From the NCBI RefSeq assembly GCF_949987535.1, contig NW_026645883.1, positions 186,001 through 250,000 on the forward strand: a stretch of DNA of 64,000 nucleotides, written 5' to 3'. Source of the DNA: Balaenoptera acutorostrata. Its lineage: Eukaryota > Chordata > Mammalia > Artiodactyla > Balaenopteridae. Shown here piece by piece: positions 24,286 through 35,587 of the stretch (positions are counted from its first letter, which is position 1; each line of letters opens with the position of its first letter). The position numbers and the translations under genes are program-made. Below the pieces are notes generated by a model. It was not told where the DNA came from. It ran no database searches and was given only the letters and a program-made list of their open reading frames with translations.

Positions 24286-24599
24286 GTTCAGGTGAGCCCC
24301 AGAGCTGTCACCTCCCGCCACCGCCCTCCCTGCCTTCCCATCCCACTCCCAGCAAACAGACCCACCTGCAGAGGCCAGATCGCCCTGCCAGAGCTGCTGG
24401 CTAGCTATCCCTCTGCCTGTCCACTGCTAACCTCTGACCAATGTGCTTCTCACCAGGACCCAGCCAAGGAGGGCCTTCCTGCTTTGCCCTCCTCCTCTGG
24501 AGGCAAAGGACTTGCCCCGAGCCTGGGGCAGGGAGTGATTTCAAGCCCAGTCCCAGCTGCAGGGCATGGTTAGACATTTGGTTGTCACTGAGCCCCAGC

Positions 24600-24770
24600 T
24601 CTGTAGGGGCACAAAATCTACAGCAAGTTCTTTCTCATCCTTTTACAGGTAGCTTGGCCATCACCTCCTCTGGGAAGTGTTCTCTGATTTCACCAGCTAG
24701 GCTTCGGCATGACTTCCTCCACTCTACTGTGCCCCTGACAGACAGACTACTCCATTCCAGCATGCTGCAC

Positions 24771-24771
<1 letters not shown>
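24600..24771 (+). repeat. L2 LINE fragment
   Basis: 'cctcctctgggaagtgttct', 'ctgatttcaccagctaggct' follows the L2 3' region. It runs into the microsatellite and resumes as the L2 tail at 24,880. Confidence 0.55.

Positions 24772-24849
<78 letters not shown>
24772..24849. repeat. Compound (TG)n(CG)n(TG)n microsatellite
   Basis: An uninterrupted alternating purine-pyrimidine tract of 78 bases, with about 15 bases of pure CG (24,804-24,818) in the middle of TG repeats. Likely polymorphic and a Z-DNA candidate. Confidence 0.95.
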
Positions 24850-24851
<2 letters not shown>

Positions 24852-24879
24852 ACATCTGTCTCCTTCACCAGCCTTTGAA

Positions 24880-25010
24880 ATCCCCTAGAATCAGGACCTT
24901 GCCTTATTCACCTTGGATATTCTGGAGCCTAACACAGGGGTTGTCACAGCATAGGAGGTGTTCAATATTAGGTATTGAAAATATACAAGAATAAATGGAA
25001 GGGAGGGAGG
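24880..25010 (+). repeat. L2 LINE 3' tail
   Basis: 'ctagaatcaggaccttgcct', 'gagcctaacacaggggttgt', 'aggaggtgttcaatattagg' and an ending 'aagaataaatgg' match the L2 tail. Confidence 0.65.
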
Positions 25011-25469
25011 GAGTGAAGGAGAGAAAGTAGAGGACCAGAGCACAACTGCTTCTCCCAAAGAAAGACTACAGTGGGTGTGCCTCATGCCAAACACACCCTA
25101 AAATTCTGAAGGCTTTCCCCTTTGCTCCCCCCAACCCATGGAGCTGCCCAGGAAAGGGAGTCTTAAGACTAGGGGACCCGGGGCTGTGGGGGAAGCAGAC
25201 GAGCATACTACCCCTCTCCTCTCTGGGCCTCCACTTTCCCATCTATGAAATGGGGATCCAGTTTCCCAAAGGTAGAACAAGCACATGGGGAACTGACAGC
25301 AGGTCCTTTGACCAGGAAAACCACCCACATCAGTGCAGGAGGCCATGAAGGAGGTTGAGGTGCCAGGAGCTGCTGGGGCTTGCCCCTCACCCCAACCACC
25401 TTCCTTCCTCACACAGGGAACACTGAACACCTGGGGCACAAAACTAGAACCAGAAGAAACCCAGAGATT

Positions 25470-25762
25470 CCCAGCAGACAGTCCATTTTGCAGATAAGGA
25501 AACTGAGGCCCAGGAGGGAGGCAGGATGGGTATTAACACATGTTGAGCATGCGTACCATGTGCTAGACTTCTTATAAAGTGTCATAGATCCTTACCACTA
25601 CCTATGAGGGGACCTTACTGACCCATCCTGCATATGAAGAAACTCGGGCTGAAGGAGAATCCACAACTTGACTGGGATCTCACAGCAGAAAGTAACGACA
25701 GCAGGATTCGAACCCAGGAGGCTCTGGCTCCAGGAACAGAGCCCTTTCCAGAGTACCACAGA
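25470..25762 (-). repeat. MIR SINE(s)
   Basis: Clear reverse MIR over 25,530-25,762 ('gttgagcatgcgtaccatgt', 'gcaggattcgaacccaggag', 'gctctggctccaggaacaga'). A second partial piece lies at 25,480-25,525 ('ttgcagataaggaaactgag'). Confidence 0.82.
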
Positions 25763-27210
25763 ACAAGGGCTAGCTGGAGCCAGGAGCACGGGAGCCAGTG
25801 AATTCAAGATGGAGGTTTTTGACTCTCCCCCCACCAATCCAGTGCTCTCTCTTCTACATGGTGCAAGACTGCCCCACACTGTCCTACCCTCCAGACCTGG
25901 TGTGTAGGACACACACATCTCTGTAGAGATGCAGAGAATCACTGAACACCAGGACTGGAGAGAACTACAGTTGGCTCTTCGTCCAATAGCTATACTCTAC
26001 AGCATCCTCCCTTCTAGACTTTGAACCTGAACTTGTATGCCTCCAGTGACAGAAAGCTCACTATCTACATAGGATACATTCCATCTTTTGGACAGCTTGG
26101 TAAATTAGGATGTCCTTCCTCTTAATGAATAAAAAAAACCTCTTTTAAAGACCCAAAGACTTCACGTGGCTTTGGGTTCAATCTGTCCACATCTGCTTCC
26201 ATTCAGCTCCTCACACACCCACTTCCTCACCATCTTCCACCCCAGCCTCTTTTAATTTATCTCCTGACCCTCCCCCATTCCTCATCCTCAGTACCCACTT
26301 TCTAACCTTTACTAAGGACATCTTTTTTAAAACACTCAATTTAAGAAAAAATATTTCACATCTCTATGAGCAATACACAAATCATAATTCTTAAAAATAA
26401 CAAATTGCAGGCCAGAGTAATCATAAGTAAATTGATATTGATAAATAAGCTTTTCTCTAGAGCAGTAGGTGGTTTATTTTAATCTAATGAGTTTTGTATT
26501 TTCCCAGCTTTCAGATTCCATGATGAAGGGCTGTCTGCAATAGAATTACGACGCTCTTCAAAATATTGTAATTTAATGCCTCATTTTGTCAAGACTTTCT
26601 TGAAAATGAGATTTGTTCCTAGCGAAGAATTTTACTCAGCTCTTTCCCATATGCCCCCACCCACCTCTCCAGGCAAACAGGTTCTCCTCAGGCCTGGGGT
26701 GGGGGATGGAAAGGGGGAGAGAAGCCAGGTTAAACACAGGGAGACAGGCAGGGACCTGAAAATGAGTGTGGAGGACCATTCCTGGCAGACTCAGCCTTGC
26801 TTTGTGGCTGAGTAGCACCCGCTGCCCACTCTGTGCCTCAGCACTGCCTCCTGCAGACGGGGAGCGGCCACACCTGCCCAGACCACATCCTTCCTTATGA
26901 GATGCTCAGAGGGCTCCTCTTTTGGGTTCTAGGGAACAGGATGCAGACCTGAGACCCCTACAGACAGGAGAGAAGACTGACCCTGCAGGCAGGAGAGCAG
27001 CAGAAACTAAAGCTGGGGGGAAACTAACAAGGCTATTTGTGGAGAAGCCTTTGGGGTCATCTGGTTGAATGTCCTCCAGGGACAGGGAGCTCACCACCAT
27101 ATCAGCCAGGCTGGTGCACTGTTAAGTGCACCACTGCCAGGCCACTGGAGGGAGCTTCCGATGCAGTTGGTTCCGAGAAACACTGAAAGGAATAGAACAA
27201 GAGGTCAAGG
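25762..27210. other. Intron 1 stretch, old unassigned repeats and unique DNA
   Basis: 25,925-26,200 reads like a very old interspersed repeat I cannot name. 26,330-26,640 is AT-rich and non-repetitive ('tgggtggtttattttaatct'-type text), a possible conserved element. The remainder has nothing recognised. Confidence 0.4.
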
Positions 27211-27214
27211 GAGC

Positions 27215-27440
27215 AGCCAGACCGGCTGGATTCACATCCTGACTGCCCGTGTGGGTGGATGAGCTTTCCTGAGCTGCTTAACTTCTCTGGGCCTCAGTTT
27301 TCCGCATCTCTGAAATGGAGATAATAGTAGTACCTACTTCATAGGGTTGCGACGAAGATCAAATGAAGTAATGTATGTAAAATACTTGGAATACAAGCTC
27401 ACATATAATAAGCTCTCAATAAGTGTTATTAGTAGTGTTA
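27215..27440 (+). repeat. MIR SINE
   Basis: Near-complete plus MIR: 'ctgcttaacttctctgggcc', 'tcagttttccgcatctctga', 'taatagtagtacctacttca', 'tagggttgcgacgaagatca', 'aagctctcaataagtgttat'. Confidence 0.9.
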
Positions 27441-27441
27441 C

Positions 27442-27469
27442 CATCATCATCATCATCATCATCATCATT
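27442..27469. repeat. (CAT)n microsatellite
   Basis: Nine uninterrupted CAT units directly after the MIR tail, where such repeats often arise. Confidence 0.95.
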
Positions 27470-27474
27470 ATGTG

Positions 27475-27670
27475 TGTGCAGAGACTATTCGAGAGGACAC
27501 TAAGAAACCAGAAAACCTACCACCTCTGGGAGGGAAACCTGGGTGGCTGGAGGAGAGAGGGAGGAGAGAGAGACTTCACTGTATTCCATCTGTGGCCTTT
27601 TGAATTTTGTATGTACACTATATGACCTACCTGAAAATAAAGTTGTAGAAACAAAAGATAATTTGGTATT
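27475..27670 (+). mobile_element. LINE-1 3' UTR fragment
   Basis: 'gggtggctggaggagagagg', 'acttcactgtattccatctg' and 'ccttttgaattttgtatgta' then 'aataaagttgtagaaacaaa' follow the L1 3' end. Confidence 0.7.
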
Positions 27671-27686
27671 TCAAAAAAGAAAAAGA

Positions 27687-28020
27687 GGACTTCCCTGGTG
27701 TCGCAGTGGTTAAGAATCCGCCTGCCAATGCAGGGGACACAGGTTTGAGCCCTGGTGCAGGAAGATCCCACATGCCGTGGAGCAACTAAGCCCATGCACC
27801 ACAACTACTGAGCCTGTGCTCTAGAGCCCGCGAGCCACAACTACTGAGCCCGCGCACCTAGAGCCTGTGTTGCACAACAAGAGAAGCCACCATAATGAGA
27901 AGCCCGCGCAGCTCAACGAAGAGTAGCCCCCGCTCGCCACAACTAGAGAAAGCCCGCACGCAGCAACAAAGACCCAATGCAGCCGAAAATAAAAGACAAG
28001 AAAAGAAACAAAAGAAAAAG
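27687..28020 (+). mobile_element. CHR-type SINE, long subfamily
   Basis: Opens ggacttccctggtgtcgcag, with A-box-like and B-box-like (aggtttgagccctgg) Pol III words. The body has two copies of 'ccacaactactgag'. The A-rich tail blends into the flank, so the duplication (aaagaaaaagag / aaagaaaaagaa) is only suggestive. Confidence 0.92.
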
Positions 28021-28429
28021 AAAGAAAGACAAATTTTCTCTTGTAATGGACTCCAAGCTGCCTTCCAGGAACTTCCACTCTTTATTTGGGCTTATAGCCT
28101 CCAGAATCACACAGTCAACTTCTGCCCTTTGAAGCACGCCACTCATTCGCTCAACAGACCTATCCTGAACACAAGCCCTGAAATGCTGTATGCGAAGCGT
28201 TCAACAGAGGCCAAGCCAGACCCCATCCCTGCAGCCTGGCAGGTGAGAGGGACCCTCGGCCTCACCATCACCATCCTAAGTCTTCCAGGTGAAAACCCTT
28301 CTGGTGACATCTTCTCCCCTACTTGGCTCACTTTCTCTTAAAGAGCTGTCTTTGTGCCTGAACTAAGTTTCAGGTCCCCACTTTTGATTTTAAAATTAGG
28401 CAAGTTGACCACTTAATGATACACATGAT

Positions 28430-28650
28430 GAAGGGTTTAGGGGTGAAGTGAGCCAGTGTTACACCACTAACTTTGAAATGCAGCCCCAAAGAAAGGGTTT
28501 GATGGATGCATATATGATAAATGAAATGCAACAAAATGTAAACTGTAGGATCCCAGTGGGGGGTACATGGTGTTCACTGTATAGGTCTTTCAACCTTTCT
28601 GTGTGCTTGAAAATCTGTATGATAAAACTGGGGGGAAAGGAGGAGCATTA
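28430..28650 (+). mobile_element. Old LINE-1 3' UTR fragment
   Basis: 'gggtacatggtgttcactgt', 'ataggtctttcaacctttct' and 'gtgcttgaaaatctgtatga' then 'taaaa' resemble the L1M 3' end. 28,030-28,430 before it is unique, with nothing recognised. Confidence 0.6.
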
Positions 28651-28654
28651 AAAA

Positions 28655-31600
28655 CCACACAAAACTTCAAATGGCTTTTTACATCTAGGTGGCCCTCCAA
28701 TGCCCTTGTCCTATGGGTTGGGGACTTTTGGGGAAAACTAGAAAGAGAAATAGACAAATCTACAGTCGTAATGGAAGACCTCAACACAACTTTCTCAAAA
28801 ACGAATAGAAAAAGCAGAAAAATCAGTAAGGATACCAACATCTAATCAACCTGACTTACATATCTGACCTCACTGACAAAATGAACACTGTGTACAACTA
28901 CAGAATAAACATTCTTCTTGTGAGGCAATGGATAATTTACCAAAATCCACCATTCTGGGCCATAAAGTAACTTTCAAAACATTTCAAGGAATTGAAGTCA
29001 TTCAAATGTATGTTCTTTGATCATAGCAGATTAAGCTCAAAAACAACAATTAAAAAAATGAGGAAATCCCCAAATGTTTGGAAATGAAGCAATGTCCTTC
29101 TAAAAAAATGTAAATCAAAGAAGAAAGTGCAACAGAAATTAGAAAATATTTTGAGCCTTAAAATAATGAAAATACAACATCAAAATTTTTGACATACAAC
29201 TTTTGTGCTTAGAGGAAATTTTATAGCCTTAAATTCAGATTTTAAAAAAGAAGAAACTCTAAAAAACAATGATCTATACCTTTCTTGAAAAAGTGTTTCA
29301 CGAAGTAAATTAAACTCAAAAGTAGAAGGAAATTTTTAAATTTATTAACAAAAACAGAACTTAATGAAATAGAAAACAAAATTAAATAAACAAAAATCAG
29401 TAAATTAAAAGTTGGTTCTTTGAAAAGACTAACAAAAGTCACAAATCCAGTGATCAGCAAGACAATGAAGAAAGTGAGAGAGAAGGCATGTATTACCAGT
29501 ATCATGAATGAATAAGAAAGTATCACTGCAGATTCTACAAAGTATAGAGACTATAAGACAATAATGAAGGAGATATTATGAATATCTTTATATCAATTCA
29601 TATAAAAATCTATATAAAATAGATAAAGTCCTCAAAAAATACAACTTACCAAAACGGACCCACAAAAACACAGAAATATAAATGGTCCTATTTCTCTAGA
29701 GATATTGAAATTATTATCAAAAACCTTCCCACTAAGAAATATAAGCTCATGTGGCTTCTCTATTTAATTTTCCTAAACATTTAAGGAAAAACATAATACA
29801 AATCTTATTCAAACTCCTACAGAGAAACAGAAAAAGAAGAAACAGTTCCCAATTTATATAATGAGGCCAGCATAACTTGATACTGTAATCTGACAAGGAT
29901 ATCAGAAGAAAGGCAAATCACAGGTCAATCTCTTTCATGAACACAGATGAAAAAAATATTTTAAAGAATATTAACAATTCACATGCAAAATATAGTCAAG
30001 GGAAAGCTGTTATAGCTAGTCCAATAGTGTCCAAGGGATTATGAAAAGAATAATGCATCAAGACAAAGTTGGATTTATCCCAGGAATGCAAAGTTGGTTA
30101 ACTTTTGAAAATCAATTCATGTAATTCTGCACATTAACAGGAGAAGGAAGAAAAATTGCACGATCATTTCAAATAGATGCAAAAATACATTTGATAAAAT
30201 TCCATACACATTTATGATAAAAAAAAAAAACTCTTAGCAAAACAGAAGAGAAGAGGCCATATATGAAAAACCCACAGCTAACATCATACTCAATGGCTAA
30301 AGACATTCTTAACATCTGGAACAAAACAAGGATACCTGCTATTACCACTACCATTCAACACAGTATTGAAAGTGCTAGCCAGAGTCATTGGGCAATAAAT
30401 TCCCAATTCCAATTTTGAAAGGAAGAAGTAAAATTATCTCATTCACAGATGACATGATTATATATAGAAAACTCCAAAGATTCCATTTAAAAATTGTTGG
30501 AAAAAATTAAAAAATAAAAATTGTTGGAGCTAATAAATAAATTCAGCAAGGTTGCAGGATACAAAATCAACTCATGCAAATAAGTTGCATTTCTATACAC
30601 TAGCAATGAATAACCTGAAGACAAAATTAAGAAAACAATTCCATTTACAACAGCATCTAAAAGAATAAAATACTCAAGAATAAACTTAACCAAGGAAGCA
30701 AGTGACTTGTGCACTGAAAACTATAAAACGTTGCTGAAAGAAATTAAAGAAGGCATAAATAAGTGGGAAGACATCCCATGTTCATGGATTGGAAGACTTA
30801 ATATTGTTAAAATACTACACTTAGGGCTTCCCTGGTGGCACAGTGGTTGAGAATCTGCCTGCCAATGCAGGTGACATGGGATGGAGCCCTGGTCTGGGAA
30901 GATCCCACATGCCTCAGAGCAGCTAGGCCTGTGAGCCACAATTACTGAGCCTGCGCGTCTGGAGCCTATACTCCGCGACAAGAGAGGCCGCGACAGTGAG
31001 AGGCCCGCGCACTGCGATGAAGAGTGGCCCCCACTTGCCACAACTAGAGAAAGCCCTCGCACAGAAACAAAGACCCAACACAGCCATAAATAAAATAAAT
31101 AAATAAATAAAAATTAAAAAAAAAATACTACACTTAATATTGTTAAGATAAAATACTACCCAAAGCAATCTACAGATTTAATGTAACCTCATCAAAATGC
31201 TAATGGTGTCTTCTGCAGAAATAGAAAAATCCATCCTAAGATTTATATGCAATTTCAAGGGACCCCAAATAACCAAAACAATCCTGAAAAATAACAAAGT
31301 TGGAGAATTCATACTTCCTGATTTCAAAATTTGCTACCAAGTTACATTAATCACAGTGAGTGCAATACTGATGTAAGGGCATGAATATAGACCAATGAAG
31401 TAGAACAGAGAGCACAGAAATAAACCACTGCATATATGGTTAAAATATTTTCAACAATGGTGCCAAGATCATTCAATGCGGAAAGGACACTCTTTTTCAA
31501 CAAATGGTCCTGGGAAAACTGAATATCCACATGCAAAAGTTGGACTCTTACCTTACACTACATACAAAAATTAACTAAAAATGGATCAAAGACCTAAATG

Positions 31601-32750
31601 TAAGAACTAAAACTATAAATTCTTAGGGGAAAATCTTCATGAGGTGGAATTGGCAATGATTTCTTGGCTATGACACCAAAAGCATAGGCAACAACAATAA
31701 TAAAAAAGGTAAATTGGATTTCATCAAAATTAAACACTTGTATACATCAAAGGACACTATCAACAGAATGAAATGGCAACCTATAGAATGAGAGAAAATA
31801 TTTCTATTCTGATAAGGGATTAGTGTCCAGAACATATAAAGAACTCTTACAACTCAACAACAAAAAACATAAGCAACCCAATTCAAAAATAGCTTTGCAA
31901 AGGACTTGAATAGACATTTCTCCATAGATGTTCGAATGGCCAATTAGGCACAAGAAAATATACTCATCAATAGCCATTAGGGAAATGCAAATCAAAATCA
32001 CAATGGGACACGACTTCATACCCATTAGAATGGCTATTGTAAAAATATTAATAATAACAAAAATAACAAGTGTTGGTGAAGATGTGGAGAAAATTGTAAC
32101 TCGTGCATTGCTTGTGGGCATGTACAATCGAGCAACTTCTGTGGAAAACAGTATGACGGTTCCTCAAAAAACTACATGTAGAATTACTGTATGATAACTT
32201 CACTCCTAAATATATACTCAAAAGAGCTGAGAGCAGGGACTCAAACAGATATTTGTATACTGATGTTCTCAGCAGCATTATTCACAATAGCCAGAAAGTG
32301 GAAACAATCCAAATGACATCAATGGATGAACAGATAAATAAGGTATGGTATATGCATATAATTTAATTATTATTCAACCTTAAAAAGGAATGAAATTCCG
32401 AGACTTGCTAAACATGAATGAACCCTGAAAACATGCTAAGTGAAATAAGCCAGACACAACATGACAAATATTATATGATTCCACTTGTACAAGATACCTA
32501 GAAACAGGCACATTCGTAGAGACAGAAAATAGAAGTTACCAGGGGCTGGAGGGAGAGAAAATGGGGAGTTATTGTTCAATGGGTACAGAGTTTACAGAGT
32601 TTCTGTTTGAGATGATTAAAAGTTTGGAAATGGATAGTGGTGGTGGTTGCACAACATTGTGAATGTTATTAATGCCAATGAAATGTACACTTAAAGTGGC
32701 TAAAATGGTAAATTTTACGTTATGTATATTTTCCCATAGTTTTGAAAAAA
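28655..32750 (+). mobile_element. Long degraded LINE-1 (ORF2 and 3' UTR)
   Basis: About 4 kb of L1 ORF2-derived sequence, split by a SINE at 30,824-31,121. Typical words in order: 'gaaatcccccaaatgtttgg'-type text near 29,060, 'ggatttatcccaggaatgca', 'ttctatacactagcaatga', 'aaatgcaaatcaaaatcaca' and 'ggtaaattttacgttatgta' at the 3' end. Many stops and small indels; no frame approaches full ORF2 length. It is the largest mobile element here and sits sense-opposed to CDH23 in intron 1. Confidence 0.85.
30824..31121 (+). mobile_element. CHR-type SINE, short subfamily
   Basis: Opens gggcttccctggtggcacag and ends in (AAAT)n. An exact 15-bp target-site duplication aaaatactacactta flanks it (30,809-30,823 and 31,122-31,136), so it inserted into the L1 after that L1. 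Internal 'ccacaattactgagcctgcg' occurs once. Confidence 0.96.
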
Positions 32751-32754
32751 GTAA

Positions 32755-34522
32755 TGGAAGAAAATTTCCCTAATATGATAAATGACATCTACAAAAAACC
32801 TACAGCAAACTCTGTACGTAATGGTGAAATATTGAAAACTTTCTCGATACCAGAATCAAAATAAGGATGTCCACTATCACCACTTCAATGCAATATTATG
32901 CTGGAAGGCCTAGCCATTCAAATAAGGCAAGAAAAAAGGTATCAATATTGGAAAAGAAGATATAAAATCGTTATTATTTATTGAAAACATGATTGTGCAT
33001 GTTAAAAAATCAAGGATTCTATAGATAAACTATCAGATTCAATAAGTAGATTTAACAAAGATTGTTGGATACAGGTCAATATTTTAAAAATCAATGGTAC
33101 TTCTATATGCCAGAAACAAATAATTGGAAATGAAAATAAGGGCTTCCCTGGTGGTGCAGTGGTTGGGAATCCGCCTGCCAATGCAGGGGACACGGGTTCA
33201 ATCACTGGTCTGGGAAGATCCCACATGCCACAGAGCAACTAAGCCCGTGCGCCACAACTCCCGAGCCTGTGCTCTAGAGCCCGCGAGCCTCAACTACTGA
33301 GCCCGTGTGCCACAACTACTGAAGCCCGTGTGCCACAACTACTGAGCCTGCGCTCTAGAGCCCGCAAGCCACAACTACTGAGCCCGCGAGCCACAACTAC
33401 TGAAGCCCGTGTGCCACAACTACTGAAGCCCGCACCTAGAGCCCGTGGTCCGCAACAAGAGAAGCCACCACAATAAGCCCATGCATCCCAAAGGAGAGTG
33501 GCTCCCACTCACCGTAACTAGAGAAAGCCTGCGCAGCAACGAAGATGCAACGCAGCCAAAAATAAATAAATAAAAATAAATTAATTAATTAAAAAAAAAG
33601 AAATGAAAATAAAACCCTTCAAATATCACTTATAATAGTATCAAAAAACATAAAACACATAGAAATCAATCTAATAAAAGAAGTGTAAGACCTCTACACA
33701 GACAACTAAAAAGCATCCTTGAAAGAAATTTATTAAGACCTAGGAAAATGGAGGAGTATATTTTGTACGTGGATCAGAAACTCAGTATTATAAAGATGTC
33801 AATTTTCCTCACATTGATCTACATATTGGTGATGCAGTCCCAATCAAATCTCAGCAGAGTTTCTGTGGAATTTCAAAAGTTGATTCTAAATTCATATGGA
33901 AATGCAAAGAGCCAAAAGTAAACAAAAGTGTTGAAGAAGAATAAAGCTAGAGAATTTATACTACTAGATACCAAGACTACATATGTAAACTAGTAATTAC
34001 ACTATAAAGCTTGTATTGGTAAAAAGAACAAATATACCCAACCGACTTGCATACACATACATGTACACCAAAAAACACATAACAAATTTTACTAACAGCC
34101 TTTTCCATAATAGCCAAAAACTAGAAGCAATCCAATTGTCCATCAACAATAGTATGGATAAACTGTGGTATATTCACACAATGGAAACCTATACAGTAAT
34201 GAGAACAAACAAATGTAACTATACACAGCAGGGTGAATCTCACAAATAAGTTGAGTAGAAGAAAACATTGCCAAGAGAAAATACGATATGATTGAATTTC
34301 TATGAAGTTCAAAATAGGCAAAATGAATGCATGCTATTAGGAGTCAGGATAGAAGTTACCTTTGACTAATGACAGAGAGATGGCTTCTGGTAATTTATTT
34401 TTTCTTGGTTTGGGTGGCAGTTATAGGGTAGTGGTCACTTTGTGATAATTCAAGCTGTATGTGGATTACTTGTATACTTTTCCATATGTGTTATACTGCA
34501 ATTAAAAAGCTGACTAAAAGAG
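32755..34522 (+). mobile_element. Second degraded LINE-1, split by a SINE
   Basis: Restarts in the ORF2 middle ('aggatgtccactatcaccac') right after the 3' end of the previous L1, so it is a separate copy. It continues past the SINE (33,140-33,599) with 'ctgtggaatttcaaaagttg' and 'tagccaaaaactagaagcaa' to a 3' end near 'tgtgttatactgcaattaaa'. No intact frame. Confidence 0.8.
33140..33599 (+). mobile_element. CHR-type SINE with expanded internal repeat
   Basis: Opens gggcttccctggtggtgcag. An exact 13-bp duplication gaaatgaaaataa flanks it (33,127-33,139 and 33,600-33,612). At 460 bp it is 100-160 bp longer than the others, because the roughly 22-bp unit containing 'caactactga' occurs six times between 33,286 and 33,430. 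Confidence 0.95.
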
Positions 34523-34639
34523 TTCCAGTTGACTTGGGACCAACATCAATGCTACTAACCACTGCACCGCCCTGCCTCTCTTCCTGCCCTTCTACCATGG
34601 GAGCACAGTGCCAGTGGGCACAGAGAGAAGCCACAGCCT

Positions 34640-34805
34640 CTGAGCAAGGGTGCCTCTTCCTCCATGAAGCCTTCCAAGACTGCTCCCCACCAACCCAGAC
34701 CCCACCCCCACCTCCTCTGAACCTCTAGATACATAGCCTTTATCACAGGCATAATAGTTACTCCTGGCACCCTCAGACAGCCTGCAAGACTGTGAGCCTC
34801 CAGAA
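34640..34805 (+). repeat. L2 LINE fragment
   Basis: 'cttcctccatgaagccttcc', 'ctctagatacatagccttta' and 'gactgtgagcctccagaacg' follow the L2 3' region. Confidence 0.6.
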
Positions 34806-34811
34806 CGCAGG

Positions 34812-34904
34812 AGCTGAGAATAACAGTAGCATAATAACTAACAGCTGAGAATAACAGTAGCATAATAACTAACAGCTGAGAATAACAGTAGCATAACAGT
34901 AGCA
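34812..34904. repeat. 31-bp tandem repeat, about three copies
   Basis: Unit starts at 34,812, 34,843 and 34,874, each beginning agctgagaataacagtagca. The copies are almost identical, so the expansion is recent. It directly precedes a MIR. Confidence 0.95.
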
Positions 34905-35118
34905 TTTCTTGAGCATTTACTATATGGCAGGCACTTCTTCTAAGCATTTTACAGGCAATAACTCATTTAATCCTCCCAATAACACTTTGAGGTAGGTACT
35001 ATTATTACCCTGATTTTCTAGATGAGAAAACTAAAGAACAGAATGATTAATTAAAGTGCCAAAGGTAACACAGCTAATCATTGGAAGAGCTAGGATTTGA
35101 ACCTGGGTAGTTTGGCTC
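34895..35118 (-). repeat. MIR SINE
   Basis: Near-complete reverse MIR: 'gagcatttactatatggcag', 'aactcatttaatcctcccaa', 'gaggtaggtactattattac', 'ggatttgaacctgggtagtt'. Confidence 0.92.
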
Positions 35119-35503
35119 AGAGATAGAAATACTCCCCTTGTTGAGGAATAGGCCCACAGATGAATCCTGGTGCCTGTAGCCCTGGCCACATACACTCAGA
35201 CCAGGCCCAAGGAGGAGGTGCTCCCCATCTCGTCCAGACAGGCAAATGTGTCTACGAGTCTGTGCAGGGAGGTGTGTGTGTATGGAGGTGTACAACCTCT
35301 TGAAAGCCCAGTTCTAAGAGGGTAGCGGGCACTGAGCCTGGGTTCCCTAAGCCTGAGGAAGCAGGCTGAAGCCAGAGTGTGCCTTTGGGGAAAAGTCCCT
35401 TCCCAGACCTGGGGAGGAGGGCCTGGGACCTCCTCAGGTGTCAGGCCCCAGCCGACAACACTCAGGATAAAGGAGGAGGTGGAGGCCAGGGCTCCTGTTC
35501 CTG

Positions 35504-35587
35504 TCCCAGGCACTGGCCAGGGGTCCTCTGCCTCCCAGGCACTGGCCAGGGGTCCTCTGCCTCCCAGTCCCAGGCCAGGGGTCTGCA
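35504..35587. repeat. 29-bp tandem repeat, about three copies
   Basis: Unit tcccaggcactggccagggg plus tcctctgcc starts at 35,504, 35,533 and (diverged) 35,562. GC-rich minisatellite-like. Confidence 0.92.

Noticed and set aside
27895..28341. 148-residue plus-strand frame
   Set aside because: Begins within a CHR SINE and runs through its A-rich tail; a repeat shadow.
30824..30905. A-box and B-box words suggesting tRNA genes in the five SINEs
   Set aside because: They are SINE promoters derived from a tRNA; no cloverleaf or anticodon stem is preserved.
33286..33430. Regular short repeats resembling a CRISPR array
   Set aside because: The repeats are internal to a SINE, spacers are not unique, and the genome is mammalian.
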